Below, one piece after another: positions 16,507-26,542 of a DNA stretch of 62,063 nucleotides. The notes below the pieces were generated by a model. It saw only the letters and a program-made list of their open reading frames with translations, did not search any database and had not been told where the DNA came from. The DNA comes from Lactiplantibacillus herbarum (GTDB taxonomy: Bacteria > Bacillota > Bacilli > Lactobacillales > Lactobacillaceae), in NCBI RefSeq assembly GCF_001039045.1, contig NZ_LFEE01000020.1:1-62063 (forward strand), written 5' to 3'. The translations under genes and the position numbers were made by a program. Each line of letters opens with the position of its first letter. The stretch's first letter is position 1.

Positions 16507-17037
16507 TCAGGACATCCTCACAATTCTGTGTAACAACTGCCGTTTTTCACTTTGACTGTGCACAACAACTAATTGCTGGTCTGATCGCATCTGACGTAAT
16601 AATGGCACGACTGATTGACTAACTCGTTGCGGATACTGCCAAATAAGCTTTAAGAAAATCCAATAGTCCCAATTAAAGTGTTCTCTAAACATCGGCGGCA
16701 TATCCGGACGTGTCTCTGGGTGAATTCTGAAACGTAACGAACGTCTAATCACCCTAATACTTGCTAGTAGCCGCGATGTCTGACACCAAATAACCAGGTC
16801 AGCCTCTCTTAGCCGAGGCGCCAATGTTCGACTATAATTACCATCAATAATCCAATCAGACTGTGCGTTCATAAATTGACGCTGTGCTTGCAATAACTTC
16901 AACTCAGCCGCATGACTATAGTCCATCGCATGCCAAAGCCGATCCAATGCTAACAATGGCCAACCCGTTTGAGCTGCCAATTGACGCGCCAACGTTGATT
17001 TTCCCGTTCCAGCATTCCCAATAATAATGACCTTCAT
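16507..17037 (-). CDS. P-loop adenylate-kinase-like protein (topology modulation/FlaR type)
   Basis: 176 aa. The N-terminal P-loop is IIGNAGTGKSTLARQL, followed by LDRLWH, DWIIDGNYSRTL and the AAA/kinase-type VIWCQTSR segment, typical of 'DNA topology modulation protein' FlaR-like kinases. Short basic C-terminus. The biochemical substrate is not established for the family. Strong AGGAGG site 6 bp upstream of the ATG. Confidence 0.82.
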   Translation of the reverse strand: MKVIIIGNAGTGKSTLARQLAAQTGWPLLALDRLWHAMDYSHAAELKLLQAQRQFMNAQSDWIIDGNYSRTLAPRLREADLVIWCQTSRLLASIRVIRRSLRFRIHPETRPDMPPMFREHFNWDYWIFLKLIWQYPQRVSQSVVPLLRQMRSDQQLVVVHSQSEKRQLLHRIVRMS

Positions 17038-17073
17038 GATAGCCTCCTATCAACGTACAACTTTACACGATGC

Positions 17074-17116
17074 AAAAAACGCCCGTAACCAACTAGGCTG
17101 GTTAACGGGCGTTTTC
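17074..17116. terminator. Intrinsic terminator after rpoD
   Basis: Hairpin AACGCCCGTTAACC / GGTTACGGGCGTTTTTT on the minus strand, directly after the rpoD stop. Confidence 0.9.
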
Positions 17117-17122
17117 AAATTA

Positions 17123-18229
17123 CTATTCCAAGAAATCTTTTAATTGTTTGCTACGTGAAGGGTGGCGTAACTTCCGCAATGCCTTAGCTTCAATCTGACG
17201 AATCCGTTCACGCGTAACACCAAAGACCTTACCAACTTCTTCAAGGGTCCGTGTCCGACCATCATCCAAACCAAAACGTAAACGTAAGACGTTTTCTTCA
17301 CGATCAGTCAACGTATCAAGTACGCCTTCCAATTGTTCCTTCAAAAGCTCGTAAGCCGCTGCGTCAGCTGGTGACGTTGCGTCTTGATCTTCAATGAAGT
17401 CACCTAAGTGTGAATCGTCCTCTTCACCAATTGGGGTTTCCAATGAAACGGGTTCTTGCGCGATCTTCAAGATCTCACGAACCTTTTCCGTTGGCATGTC
17501 CATTTCAGCCCCAATTTCTTCAGGAGTTGGTTCGCGGCCAAGATCTTGAAGTAATTGCCGTTGAATACGAATCAATTTGTTGATCGTTTCAACCATATGG
17601 ACAGGAATCCGAATCGTCCGTGCTTGGTCAGCAATGGCACGCGTAATTGCCTGGCGGATCCACCAAGTTGCGTAAGTTGAGAATTTGAACCCTTTACGGT
17701 AATCAAACTTTTCAACGGCCTTCATCAGACCCATGTTACCTTCTTGGATCAAATCAAGGAATTGCATCCCCCGACCAACGTAACGTTTAGCAATGGAAAC
17801 AACTAACCGCAAGTTAGCTTCTGCTAATTCTTGCTTAGCCGTATCGTCGCCCTGTTCAATCCGCAATGCCAAAGCAACTTCTTCATCAGCCGTTAATAAG
17901 TCAACCCGACCAATTTCCTTCAAGTACATCCGGACGGGATCATTGATCTTAATCCCAGTAGATGAACCGGCATCGCTCAATTCTTTCTTAGAAACGGTCT
18001 TAACACTCTTGACTGCCCGGGCATCTGGATCACCCTTCTCGTCAACAACGCTAATCCCAGCGTCTTCAACTTTTTGCAATAACTTATCAATACCCTTAGC
18101 ATCTAATTTGTAAGGTGCAGCAAGTTTATCTGATAATTCATCATATTTAATGTTACCAGTTTTCTTATATTCTTTAATTAATGCTTTAACAGCCTTGTCG
18201 TACTCAGCCGTTTCTTTTGATTTTGCCAT
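17123..18229 (-). CDS. rpoD: RNA polymerase primary sigma factor (sigma A/70)
   Basis: 368 aa. Region 1.1 is followed by region 1.2 ([17 protein letters not shown]), region 2 ([20 protein letters not shown] then [20 protein letters not shown]), region 3 and region 4 ([20 protein letters not shown] then [18 protein letters not shown]). It directs core polymerase to -35/-10 promoters. It follows dnaG by 74 bp, the classic primase-sigma arrangement. Confidence 0.98.
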   Translation of the reverse strand: MAKSKETAEYDKAVKALIKEYKKTGNIKYDELSDKLAAPYKLDAKGIDKLLQKVEDAGISVVDEKGDPDARAVKSVKTVSKKELSDAGSSTGIKINDPVRMYLKEIGRVDLLTADEEVALALRIEQGDDTAKQELAEANLRLVVSIAKRYVGRGMQFLDLIQEGNMGLMKAVEKFDYRKGFKFSTYATWWIRQAITRAIADQARTIRIPVHMVETINKLIRIQRQLLQDLGREPTPEEIGAEMDMPTEKVREILKIAQEPVSLETPIGEEDDSHLGDFIEDQDATSPADAAAYELLKEQLEGVLDTLTDREENVLRLRFGLDDGRTRTLEEVGKVFGVTRERIRQIEAKALRKLRHPSRSKQLKDFLE

Positions 18230-18303
18230 GTAGTAGTCCTCCTAATAGTATGCATCTACCAGCGCCCAGAGTTCAGACCATTTCTAGTATAACATTATAA
18301 TCA

Positions 18304-20199
18304 TCAATTCCCAGCCTGTTGAACCTGTTGCTGTTGTCGGTATAGCTCAATTAATGCCAACGTTAACTGCTGGACCAAATCGTGATTACCGATTTGTTTC
18401 GCTGCCGTTAACTCGGCTTTCTTACCCTGAATTTGTTCTACTAATGGCTGCTGATTCATGATGACGTTCACCAGATCAGCAATCTCTTCTTTAGAAGACT
18501 CACTCGCCACATCCATAAATTCCAAACTAGTAACTACGTGTTGCAGACTTGAATCAGTCATAAAGTCCGTGAAACTGCCTAGTTCAAATTGATTATGCGT
18601 CTTAAAGTAAGCTTCCGCAAAGACTAAGACTTGCTGATACGGATCATGCACAAAATGAAATCCAGCAATTGCCATCACTCGTAACCACACATCATGATCA
18701 TTTAACAGTCGGTATAGTAATAACCGTTCAGCTTTTTCAACTCGACTAAGTGGCCCATTATTATTCGTGGGCCCTTCACCCTGAGCCATTGGCGGTTCAT
18801 CCGGCATTGGCTCAGGTGGTGGCACCATTGATGAAGTTGACTGCGATTGTGATGGCCCACGATGACTACGTTGCACCGCTTGCTGGCCAATCAGTGACCG
18901 CAACTGTTGTTTGAGATCATCCTTATCCAAATTAAATTCGGATACCAGTTGATTCAGATACAAGTCCTGTTCAACACTCGATGATAACTTAGACAACTGT
19001 TGTAGGACGGCCTCTAAATAAGTCAGCTGATCCTGCGTATTCTGCAAGTTCAAATCATGTTTTAAATACTGCATCTCAAAGGCAGTCGGTGTTTGCTTAC
19101 CATCTTCAAAGACCTGGACAAACTTTTCCTTATCGGTTGCCCGCAGATACTCATCAGGGTCCATCCCATCAGGCATCTGAATGACCCCAAGATTGAGACG
19201 GCTATTACCATCAAGTAGCTTAAGGGCACGATCAGTCGCTTTTTGCCCCGGCATATCACTGTCATAACAGACGTACAGCGTATCCGTGATCCGCTCAAGC
19301 ATATAAATCTGCTCGTCGGTCAGACTAGTCCCCATCGAGGCAACCCCATTTTGGATACCAGCGCGGTAAGCCGCAATGACATCCATAAATCCTTCAAACA
19401 AGATTACAGATTTATCTTGACGAACCGCACCACGCGCCAAATCAAAGTTGAATAAAACAGATCGTTTATTGAATAACTTCGTCTCCGGGCTATTCAGATA
19501 CTTCGGTTCATCTGGTGACTTGGTTAAAATTCGCCCAGAAAAAGCAATCACCCGACCACTGGCATCCTTGATTGGAAAAAGGACCCGGTCAACGAAGCGA
19601 TCACGCAAATCCCCCGCCTGATTCTCAATAAACAACCCCGATTGCCGTAATAATTGGTAATCAGTCTGATGTTCCTTGAAAAAATCCAGCAATAACTGGT
19701 TGGCAGGCGCGTAACCGATACCGAACGTTTCAATCGTTTCATCATCTAAACCACGGTCGTGTAAATATTTAAGTGCTGGTTCACCCAACTCAGTATTAAC
19801 TAGAATGTGTTGATACATCTTAGCACTATCTGCGTATAACTTTAGTAAATCAGCTTGTTGTTGATCCTTAGGGGCTGCCGGTTGGGTCTGAGCCGTGTAG
19901 GTCGCCGGCAAGTCAATGTGACCAAAATCAGCAACCTTAACGATAGCTTCTGGGAAAGAAAGGTTTTCCAGTTCCATGACGAAACTGAAGACATTCCCAC
20001 CCCGACCGCAACTAAAACAGTGAAAAATCTGCTTCTGTTCATTAACAGAAAATGACGGCGTCCGCTCCTCGTGAAAGGGGCACAGGCCGAATAAGTTTTT
20101 ACCAGCCTTTTTCAACTGAACGTATTGTCCAACGAAATCCGCAATATTAACCGCCGAACGAACTTCTTCGACTTTCTCTTCAGGAATTCGATTGGCCAC
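18304..20199 (-). CDS. dnaG: DNA primase
   Basis: 631 aa. The N-terminal zinc-binding domain has LCPFHEERTPSF and HCFSCGRGG. The TOPRIM catalytic core has VILFEGFMDVIAA and the CYDSDMPGQKA metal-binding segment. The C-terminal helicase-binding region follows a Pro/Ser/Gln-rich linker (about residues 445-480). It makes RNA primers at the fork. The upstream gap to glyS is unusually long and structured. Confidence 0.97.
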   Translation of the reverse strand: MANRIPEEKVEEVRSAVNIADFVGQYVQLKKAGKNLFGLCPFHEERTPSFSVNEQKQIFHCFSCGRGGNVFSFVMELENLSFPEAIVKVADFGHIDLPATYTAQTQPAAPKDQQQADLLKLYADSAKMYQHILVNTELGEPALKYLHDRGLDDETIETFGIGYAPANQLLLDFFKEHQTDYQLLRQSGLFIENQAGDLRDRFVDRVLFPIKDASGRVIAFSGRILTKSPDEPKYLNSPETKLFNKRSVLFNFDLARGAVRQDKSVILFEGFMDVIAAYRAGIQNGVASMGTSLTDEQIYMLERITDTLYVCYDSDMPGQKATDRALKLLDGNSRLNLGVIQMPDGMDPDEYLRATDKEKFVQVFEDGKQTPTAFEMQYLKHDLNLQNTQDQLTYLEAVLQQLSKLSSSVEQDLYLNQLVSEFNLDKDDLKQQLRSLIGQQAVQRSHRGPSQSQSTSSMVPPPEPMPDEPPMAQGEGPTNNNGPLSRVEKAERLLLYRLLNDHDVWLRVMAIAGFHFVHDPYQQVLVFAEAYFKTHNQFELGSFTDFMTDSSLQHVVTSLEFMDVASESSKEEIADLVNVIMNQQPLVEQIQGKKAELTAAKQIGNHDLVQQLTLALIELYRQQQQVQQAGN

Positions 20200-20256
20200 T
20201 TTGCCACCCCATTTCTACTAACTAAAGTCTGACAAATTAACCAAAATGATTGCAAC

Positions 20257-20294
20257 AATCAAAAGCCGCACCACAAAAACTGGATGCGACTATT
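20257..20294 (-). terminator. Terminator-like hairpin ahead of dnaG
   Basis: GTCGCATCCA-GTTTTTG-TGGTGCGGC followed by TTTT on the minus strand, between glyS and dnaG. It may end or attenuate glyQS transcription before dnaG-rpoD. Confidence 0.5.
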
Positions 20295-20407
20295 AACGTG
20301 CAAACTTCTACAAAATATATGATATCACAAATTTGACAGCAGTGCAATAATAAGTTTCACTTATTAGACATTTCTGTCAAATTCGTCATTATTTCAACAA
20401 TCAAAAA

Positions 20408-20472
20408 TTGGGACCTGTGACAAAATCGACGCTTCAGAATCAATTTCAATCCTGAAACGCCGATTTTTTTAC
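20408..20472. terminator. Intrinsic-terminator-like hairpin in the glyS-dnaG gap
   Basis: Long near-perfect stem AAATCGGCGTTTCAG / CTGAAGCGTCGATTT. The T-run is strong (TTTTTTT) on the plus strand and only TTTT on the minus strand, so direction is ambiguous. Confidence 0.55.
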
Positions 20473-20495
20473 AACTAATTGGTGTCAAAACGTGC

Positions 20496-20600
20496 GCCAC
20501 CAGGCAGTTTGTTCCGCTTAGCACGAAAGCAGCAACCATTCCCAAAACCGGAATAATTGCTGCTTCCACGTTAATGCTCACAAACTAACCGCCTGGTGGC
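20496..20600. repeat. 105-nt imperfect inverted repeat between glyS and dnaG
   Basis: The outer arms GCCACCAGGC (20496-20505) and GCCTGGTGGC (20591-20600) are perfectly complementary. They are followed by AGTTTGT/ACAAACT and an inner AGCAGCAA...ATTCC / GGAAT...TTGCTGCT stem. It begins 8 bp after the glyS stop. It could be a structured RNA or a miniature element. An overlapping GTG-start reading frame exists but runs through the next hairpin and is not believed. Confidence 0.7.
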
Positions 20601-20608
20601 CCACTCTC

Positions 20609-22693
20609 TTATTTAACGATTAATTGATTCAAGTCACCCATGACGTTCACCATCTGAGCAATTGTCAATAATTGCTTCAAGTGATTATCACGAACCTGAT
20701 CGTCTTTACTCATAACCATCGTTTGTTCAAAGTAATCAACAATCAAAGGTCGTAAGTCAGCTAAAGCCTTGAAGCGATCTTCCATACTCATCGTTGGTGT
20801 GATCTGCTTCTGTAACTCGTTAACTGCATCATATAGCTTTTGTTCTGCATCATTTTCGAACAAGCTAGGATCGACTACTAAGTCACCCGCTGCTAAATCA
20901 GCTTTCGCAGTAATCCGCAATAAACGGGTAAAGGCTTCGATCGTGTCCTTGAAATGAGGATCATCCTGATGCGCATTAAGCACGTCAGCAGCTCTGAACA
21001 TTTCACGAATGTCTTGACGACTCCCCTTGATAACCGTATCAACGATATCATAACGTAACTTACGGTTGTTGAACCATTGCTTAACTCGATCGGTTAAGAA
21101 GGCTGCAACTGGTGTGGCTTGCTTAGCCAAGTCAAGATCATAAGTTGCACCGTGCGCTGACAATTCTTTTTGAATTTCCATTTCGATTTCATGAATTGGG
21201 AAATCCCAGCTCTGATCACGAACAATCCGGACAATCCCGAAAGCTTGACGACGTAATGCAAACGGATCATTAGACCCACTAGGTGTTAAGCCAACCGCGA
21301 AGAAACTCGTAATTGAGTCGATCTTATCGGCAACGGCTAAGACAGCACCAACCTTTGATTTTGGTAAATCGCCGTCAGCACTGATTGGTAAGTAGTGTTC
21401 ACGAATAGCTTGACCCACAATTGGATCTTCACCCTTCAAGACCGCGTACTTTTCACCCATTACCCCTTGTAATTCAGGGAATTCACCAACCATACCTGAA
21501 ACTAAGTCAAATTTGTAAATCTGCGAAGCGCGGTGTAATTGGTTCTTTTCAGTTTCGCTAAGACCAAAACGATCAGCCAAGAAACCACTGATATACATGA
21601 CACGTTGCATCTTTTCATACATCGTCCCGATCTTATCGTGGAAACTAACTTTTTTAAGTCGTTCAACGTATTCCTGAATTGAATGCTGTTGATCTTCATG
21701 GTAGAAGAAGGCGGCATCTTCCAAACGGGCAGTTAACACTTTTTGGTTACCTAAGGCCACGTTCTCTAAGTGTTCAGCATTCCCATTACGAACAGAAACG
21801 AAGTGTGGCAACAAGTTGTCTTCATCATCAGTTACGTAGAAGAAACGTTGGTGATCACGCATTGACGTAATCAACACTTCGTCAGGAATCGTCAGGTACT
21901 TCGTATCAAAGTCACCAGCAAATGCGGTTGGATATTCAACTAAGTTCGTGACTTCTTCCAACAAGCCTTCATTAACTTTAATTTCCCAGTCATGTTCAGT
22001 TGCTAAAGCCGCAATCTGTTCACGAATGATGTCTTTACGCTTAGTCGCGTCTGCAATCACTTTGACAGCATCTAAGTCAGCTTCGTAATCCGTTGCGTTA
22101 GCAATTTCAACGTCATGACCCAAGAAACGGTGACCACGAGAAACTCGGCCAGCCGTAACGTCTAAGATTTCAACTGGTACAATCTGTTCATCTAATAATG
22201 AAACGATCCAACGAATTGGCCGAATATACTTAAAGCTATAAGTAGACCATTTCATCATCGTTGGGAAGTTCATCTTAGTGATGACGTCCTTGATACCATC
22301 CGTCAAGACTTCAGCAGCCGTCTTACCAGCCGTAAAGGTCTGTACGAAGACGTAAGGTGTTCCCTTGATTTCTTTAAAGACGATATCATCAGTTGAAGCG
22401 CCCTGACCCTTAGAAAAGCCAATCGCAGCCTTCGTCCAGTTACCATCCGCATCCTGAGCAATCTGCTTAGCGGGACCACGAACTTCCTTCTTAACGTCTG
22501 CTTGCTTGTCAGCTAAGCCCAATACTTCAACGGTCAAACGTCGAGGCGTTGAGAAAGTCTTGACGTCTTCAAAGTCCAAACGAGCATCCTTCAAGAACTT
22601 GATCATGCGTTCTTTAAGTTGCAGCACACTTTGTGTAACGACGTGTGCTGGCATTTCTTCCAAACCGATTTCTAATAAATAAGTTTTAGCCAT
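20609..22693 (-). CDS. glyS: Glycyl-tRNA synthetase beta subunit
   Basis: 694 aa, full length. It begins LLEIGLEEMPAHVV and carries the HD-like and C-terminal tRNA anticodon-binding (DALR) domain typical of the bacterial alpha2beta2 enzyme. With GlyQ it charges tRNA-Gly. Its ATG overlaps the glyQ stop (TAATG), so translation is coupled. Expression is under the T-box upstream of glyQ. Confidence 0.98.
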   Translation of the reverse strand: MAKTYLLEIGLEEMPAHVVTQSVLQLKERMIKFLKDARLDFEDVKTFSTPRRLTVEVLGLADKQADVKKEVRGPAKQIAQDADGNWTKAAIGFSKGQGASTDDIVFKEIKGTPYVFVQTFTAGKTAAEVLTDGIKDVITKMNFPTMMKWSTYSFKYIRPIRWIVSLLDEQIVPVEILDVTAGRVSRGHRFLGHDVEIANATDYEADLDAVKVIADATKRKDIIREQIAALATEHDWEIKVNEGLLEEVTNLVEYPTAFAGDFDTKYLTIPDEVLITSMRDHQRFFYVTDDEDNLLPHFVSVRNGNAEHLENVALGNQKVLTARLEDAAFFYHEDQQHSIQEYVERLKKVSFHDKIGTMYEKMQRVMYISGFLADRFGLSETEKNQLHRASQIYKFDLVSGMVGEFPELQGVMGEKYAVLKGEDPIVGQAIREHYLPISADGDLPKSKVGAVLAVADKIDSITSFFAVGLTPSGSNDPFALRRQAFGIVRIVRDQSWDFPIHEIEMEIQKELSAHGATYDLDLAKQATPVAAFLTDRVKQWFNNRKLRYDIVDTVIKGSRQDIREMFRAADVLNAHQDDPHFKDTIEAFTRLLRITAKADLAAGDLVVDPSLFENDAEQKLYDAVNELQKQITPTMSMEDRFKALADLRPLIVDYFEQTMVMSKDDQVRDNHLKQLLTIAQMVNVMGDLNQLIVK

Positions 22694-23592
22694 TATTTGG
22701 ATTCCTCCTGTGCGTGTTTTAATAATGGGAAGCCACGTTTTTCACGTTGCGCAACAAATTCCTTGGCAATCGACTTCGCCATGTTACGGATGCGGTCCAA
22801 GTAACCGGCCCGTTCCGTAACGGAAACCATCCCGCGAGCATCCATCAAGTTAAAGGTATGGCTACATTTCAAACAATAGTCGTATGCAGGGTGAACTAAG
22901 CCATTCTCGATCTGTTGCTTAGCTTCCTTTTCGTATTCATCAAATAACATCAATAGTAAGTCTTCGTTGCTATCTTCAAAGGCATACTTTGAGTTTTCAA
23001 ATTCTGGTTCTGAGAAAATATCGCCATACTTAACACCGTCGCCCCATTCGAGGTCGAATACGGAGTTAACGTCTTGAATATATGATGATAAGCGTTCCAA
23101 ACCGTACGTGATTTCAGACGTCACGGGGTCAACTTCTAGGCCACCAACTTGTTGGAAGTAAGTAAATTGACTGATTTCCATCCCATCAAGCCAAACTTCC
23201 CAACCAACACCGGCACAACCCATTGATGGGTTTTCCCAGTTATCTTCAACGAAACGAATATCGTGTTCTAGTGGGTTGATGCCTAATTTTTCCAAACTTT
23301 GTAAATACAAGTCCTGGATGTTTTCAGGTGAGGGTTTCATAACCACTTGGAATTGATGATGTTGGTATAACCGGTTAGGGTTTTCACCATAACGACCATC
23401 AGCTGGGCGCCGTGAAGGTTCCACGTAGGCAGCGTTCCATGGTTCTGGTCCGATTGCGCGTAAGAAGGTATAAGGACTCATCGTCCCAGCCCCTTTTTCT
23501 GTATCATAAGACTGCATTAACATACAACCTTGATCTGACCAAAACTTCTGTAAGGTCAAAATAATCTCTTGTACTGATAATTTTTTACTCAT
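22693..23592 (-). CDS. glyQ: Glycyl-tRNA synthetase alpha subunit
   Basis: 299 aa from the ATG at 23592, chosen for its GGGAGGAAACTA site and because [20 protein letters not shown] is the usual start; the frame stays open for 26 codons upstream. It contains the class II catalytic core ([20 protein letters not shown], then [16 protein letters not shown]). It adenylates glycine and pairs with GlyS. First gene after a T-box. Confidence 0.98.
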   Translation of the reverse strand: MSKKLSVQEIILTLQKFWSDQGCMLMQSYDTEKGAGTMSPYTFLRAIGPEPWNAAYVEPSRRPADGRYGENPNRLYQHHQFQVVMKPSPENIQDLYLQSLEKLGINPLEHDIRFVEDNWENPSMGCAGVGWEVWLDGMEISQFTYFQQVGGLEVDPVTSEITYGLERLSSYIQDVNSVFDLEWGDGVKYGDIFSEPEFENSKYAFEDSNEDLLLMLFDEYEKEAKQQIENGLVHPAYDYCLKCSHTFNLMDARGMVSVTERAGYLDRIRNMAKSIAKEFVAQREKRGFPLLKHAQEESK

Positions 23593-23667
23593 TAGTTTCC
23601 TCCCAAAATTAGTTGACTGAACGACTGATACATCAGTTGAATACGACGTTAATCGGATTTTACGGCA

Positions 23668-23905
23668 CAAAAAAGTCCCCTGTCGCTATTCTAATAACGA
23701 CATAGGGACGATTTAATATCGCGGTTCCACCCTACTTCTGAGTAACCTCAGCAGCTTAATTACTTGATCTATCAGCTCCGAAAGCGCCAGTTAACGTTGT
23801 GGATTAGTCGTTTTTCACCATCACGACCTCACTAAGAATCCTCATCGTTGACTTTCTCTCATCAACACTTAACTATTCAGTTCTCCATCATCATAGTCGA
23901 TGAAG
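23668..23905 (-). promoter_or_regulatory. T-box leader of glyQS
   Basis: The universal T-box sequence AGGGTGGAACCGCG lies at about 23722-23735 (minus strand), followed by the terminator GTCCCTATGTCGTTATTAGA.../...TAGCGACAGGGGAC plus a T-run (about 23668-23705). Stem I and the other upstream elements fill the space back to recO. Uncharged tRNA-Gly should stabilise the antiterminator. The specifier codon was not resolved by eye. Confidence 0.93.
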
Positions 23906-23914
23906 TGGTGTTTG

Positions 23915-24700
23915 TCAATCAGTCTGACGGGGTTTTAGTGGTTGATACCAACTCCCCATCTGATCAATAAAGCGTTTCGACTTCAGATGAATCCCAACCG
24001 AGCTCTGATAAATTTCATCTAAAATCCGCCGTAACTCAGCCGCCGTATTCGGTTTAACCTTAATCGAATGGACCTTAGACAGATCAAGCGCCGAAAACTG
24101 GCGCAGGTAATAGATAGCGGCCGCACTAGCATGTAACCGGTGCGGATCCACGTGCCAATGCTGCTGACACAACAAACCACCGTTACTTTCAGAATAATCA
24201 AACGGCAAATCGGTTCGGCCACACACCGTACACCAGCGTAGTTCCGGTGCCACCCCAAACGGGCCTAGTAGCTGAATCTCGATCACATTGGCTACCAGAG
24301 CTGGTGCCACGTCTTGATCAATCAATTGCAACGCACTCGTCAGTTGTTGGTACCAGCGACCCACGGGCTGATTATCTGGAAAAGCCACGTCAATCAAACT
24401 CATCACGTAGGTTGCATAGGCGTTCAACGCGATGTCTTGACTGATATTTTCGAAATACTGAACTTCTTTCACACTATTAACGTAGGATAATCCTTCATCA
24501 CGCAGATCACCAACGTACGTGCCCATGGTGAATGGCAACAATTCCGCCGCCATTTTAAAGCCCCGTCGCCGCGCTCCCCGGATAAAAAACATCTTTTTTC
24601 CGTATTCGGCGGTTAGAAACTTAATTAGCATGTCACGTTCACGGTAATCACGGCGCGACAGTAGAATCCCGTTAAAGTTAGCGACCATTTGTTGGGCCAT
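23915..24700 (-). CDS. recO: DNA repair protein RecO
   Basis: 261 aa. The N-terminal OB fold starts NGILLSRRDYRERDMLIKFL. The helical domain carries a zinc-binding-type CTVCGRTDLPF ... GGLLCQQH segment. RecO loads RecA with RecF/RecR. It is 17 bp downstream of era in the same direction, the usual era-recO order. Confidence 0.96.
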   Translation of the reverse strand: MAQQMVANFNGILLSRRDYRERDMLIKFLTAEYGKKMFFIRGARRRGFKMAAELLPFTMGTYVGDLRDEGLSYVNSVKEVQYFENISQDIALNAYATYVMSLIDVAFPDNQPVGRWYQQLTSALQLIDQDVAPALVANVIEIQLLGPFGVAPELRWCTVCGRTDLPFDYSESNGGLLCQQHWHVDPHRLHASAAAIYYLRQFSALDLSKVHSIKVKPNTAAELRRILDEIYQSSVGIHLKSKRFIDQMGSWYQPLKPRQTD

Positions 24701-24717
24701 GTGATCACCTAACGTTT

Positions 24718-25626
24718 CTAATAATCGTCTGACCGGTAGCCATAGCTAGCCAGTAAGTCTTGACGATCTTTCCAATTCTCTTGGACTTTGACCCAGAGTT
24801 CCAGATAGACCTTGTCACCTAGTAAAAGTTCAATATCACGGCGAGCCATTGAACCGATCTTCTTGAGCATACTACCACCCTTACCGATGATAATGCCCTT
24901 TTGTGATGAACGTTCAATGATAATCGTTGCTTGGACGTGAATCTTTTCTTCATCTTGACGCTTAATTGAATCAATAACCACTGCAGTTGAATGTGGAACT
25001 TCCTGACGGGTTAGATCGAGAACCTTTTCACGAATCAATTCCGAAATGATGAATCGTTCTGGGTGATCAGTAATCTGATCAGATGGGTAGTATTGAGGAC
25101 CTTCTGGCAATTGTGTCTTTAGGGTCGTCAACAACTCGTCCACGTTATTACCTTCGAGGGCAGAAATTGGATAAACTTCTTTCCAAGGTAAAGCGTCCTT
25201 ATATTGATCCATAATTTCTAGTAAGTGATCTGGATGAACTTGGTCAATCTTATTGATCACCAAGTAAATCGGTTGTTTAACATTTTTTAGACGGTCAATA
25301 ATAAAGTTATCACCGGCACCACGGCGTTCGTCTGCATTGATCATGAACAACACGGCGTCAACTTCACCTAACGTTGAAAGTGCTGATTTGACCATGAAGT
25401 CACCTAAGCGACTGTGTGGCTTGTGGATCCCAGGAGTATCAATAAAGACCATCTGGGTATCATCAGTGGTGTAAATCCCTTGAATTCGGTTACGTGTCGT
25501 TTGGGCTTTGTCAGACATAATTGCCACTTTTTGACCAACAACTCGATTTAGTAACGTTGATTTACCAACATTGGGACGACCAATAATCGCCACAAACCCG
25601 GAATGAAATGCCTTTTGTTCTACCAT
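24718..25626 (-). CDS. era: GTPase Era
   Basis: 302 aa. GTPase motifs: G1 [13 protein letters not shown]3 [10 protein letters not shown]4 NKIDQVHP, G5 SALEG. The C-terminal KH domain has [20 protein letters not shown]. Era helps 30S assembly by binding the 16S rRNA 3' end. Normal length; sits between dgkA and recO. Confidence 0.98.
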   Translation of the reverse strand: MVEQKAFHSGFVAIIGRPNVGKSTLLNRVVGQKVAIMSDKAQTTRNRIQGIYTTDDTQMVFIDTPGIHKPHSRLGDFMVKSALSTLGEVDAVLFMINADERRGAGDNFIIDRLKNVKQPIYLVINKIDQVHPDHLLEIMDQYKDALPWKEVYPISALEGNNVDELLTTLKTQLPEGPQYYPSDQITDHPERFIISELIREKVLDLTRQEVPHSTAVVIDSIKRQDEEKIHVQATIIIERSSQKGIIIGKGGSMLKKIGSMARRDIELLLGDKVYLELWVKVQENWKDRQDLLASYGYRSDDY

Positions 25627-25653
25627 AATTAATTCCTTTCGCTGCGCTGCTGA

Positions 25654-26067
25654 TTAGAACCAGTCTAACGCAAGTTCCCATATTTTAGGCGCAAATAATA
25701 TCACACCAACTAACACCGCAAATGCCGCTGAAAAAACGACAGCACCGGCTGCAATATCTTTAATTTTTTTAGCTAACGGATTAAAATGTGGCCCCGTAAC
25801 CATGTCACAGATGTTTTCCGCAATCGTATTATTAATTTCGCATAGCATGACCAAAAAAATGGCCAAAGCTAGCCACAGCCATTCATTAACACTCAAATGC
25901 ACCCACCAGCCAGCAATCAGAGCTACTGCTCCTAATACTAGGTGGGTCCGCATATTACGTTCTTCAATCACAACTGTTTTAAGCCCATTCCAAGCGTGGC
26001 GCCATGACTGTAAAAATGAATGATTCTTGCCAACTTGCAAGCGATCTGGCCTATTTTTCGAGGCCAT
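25654..26067 (-). CDS. dgkA: Undecaprenol/diacylglycerol kinase family protein
   Basis: 137 aa from the ATG at 26067, overlapping the ybeY stop by 17 bp; the ribosome site is weak, so translational coupling is likely. A basic N-terminus is followed by three membrane helices. The catalytic signature near CEINNTIAENICDMV corresponds to the ENTAIE region of the DgkA/UdpK family. Gram-positive members mainly phosphorylate undecaprenol to recycle the cell-wall lipid carrier. Confidence 0.9.
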   Translation of the reverse strand: MASKNRPDRLQVGKNHSFLQSWRHAWNGLKTVVIEERNMRTHLVLGAVALIAGWWVHLSVNEWLWLALAIFLVMLCEINNTIAENICDMVTGPHFNPLAKKIKDIAAGAVVFSAAFAVLVGVILFAPKIWELALDWF

Positions 26068-26530
26068 AAGCATCCAATATCTGTCGTTGCAATCCAAACA
26101 TTTCAGTCTCATCTGCTGGCTGGAGATGATCATACCCATTCAAATGTAGAAAACCATGAACGATCAGGTAGCCCAATTCGCGGGCCTCTGAATGTTGTAA
26201 AAAGGCGGCTTGTTCCGCAACTTTATCGACTGAAATCATGATATCTCCCAAATTGAGTGGCATCTCAGCCGCCATTTCTGGGTCCATCACAATCAGGTCA
26301 TCTTCATCATCGTCGTGCATCGCAAAACTAATGACATCGGTTGGGCGATCAACCCCCCGGTATTGTTCATTAATTTTTTGAATGGTGTCGTTATTCATCA
26401 GGGTTACTGAAACTTCAGTATCTTCCCGTAAATTTAACGTTTTTCCTGCCAGCTCAATTAGTTCACGCACTTGTTGCAATTGTTCCGGTTGTGCGCCGTC
26501 CTGGGTTTGATCAAATAACTCTAAATCCAT
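26051..26530 (-). CDS. ybeY: Endoribonuclease YbeY (16S rRNA maturation)
   Basis: 159 aa. The zinc-binding HxxxHxxGxDH motif is at LIVHGFLHLNGYDHLQ. It is needed for 16S 3'-end processing and ribosome quality control. It lies between phoH and dgkA-era, as in other Firmicutes. It ends in TAG. Confidence 0.96.
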   Translation of the reverse strand: MDLELFDQTQDGAQPEQLQQVRELIELAGKTLNLREDTEVSVTLMNNDTIQKINEQYRGVDRPTDVISFAMHDDDEDDLIVMDPEMAAEMPLNLGDIMISVDKVAEQAAFLQHSEARELGYLIVHGFLHLNGYDHLQPADETEMFGLQRQILDAYGLEK

Positions 26531-26542
26531 AACTGCCTCCGT

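Noticed and set aside
20357-20581. A GTG-start frame of 74 codons overlapping the large hairpin
   Set aside because: It runs through two inverted repeats, has no credible domain after the first 30 residues and lies in a structured gap; better explained as non-coding structure.
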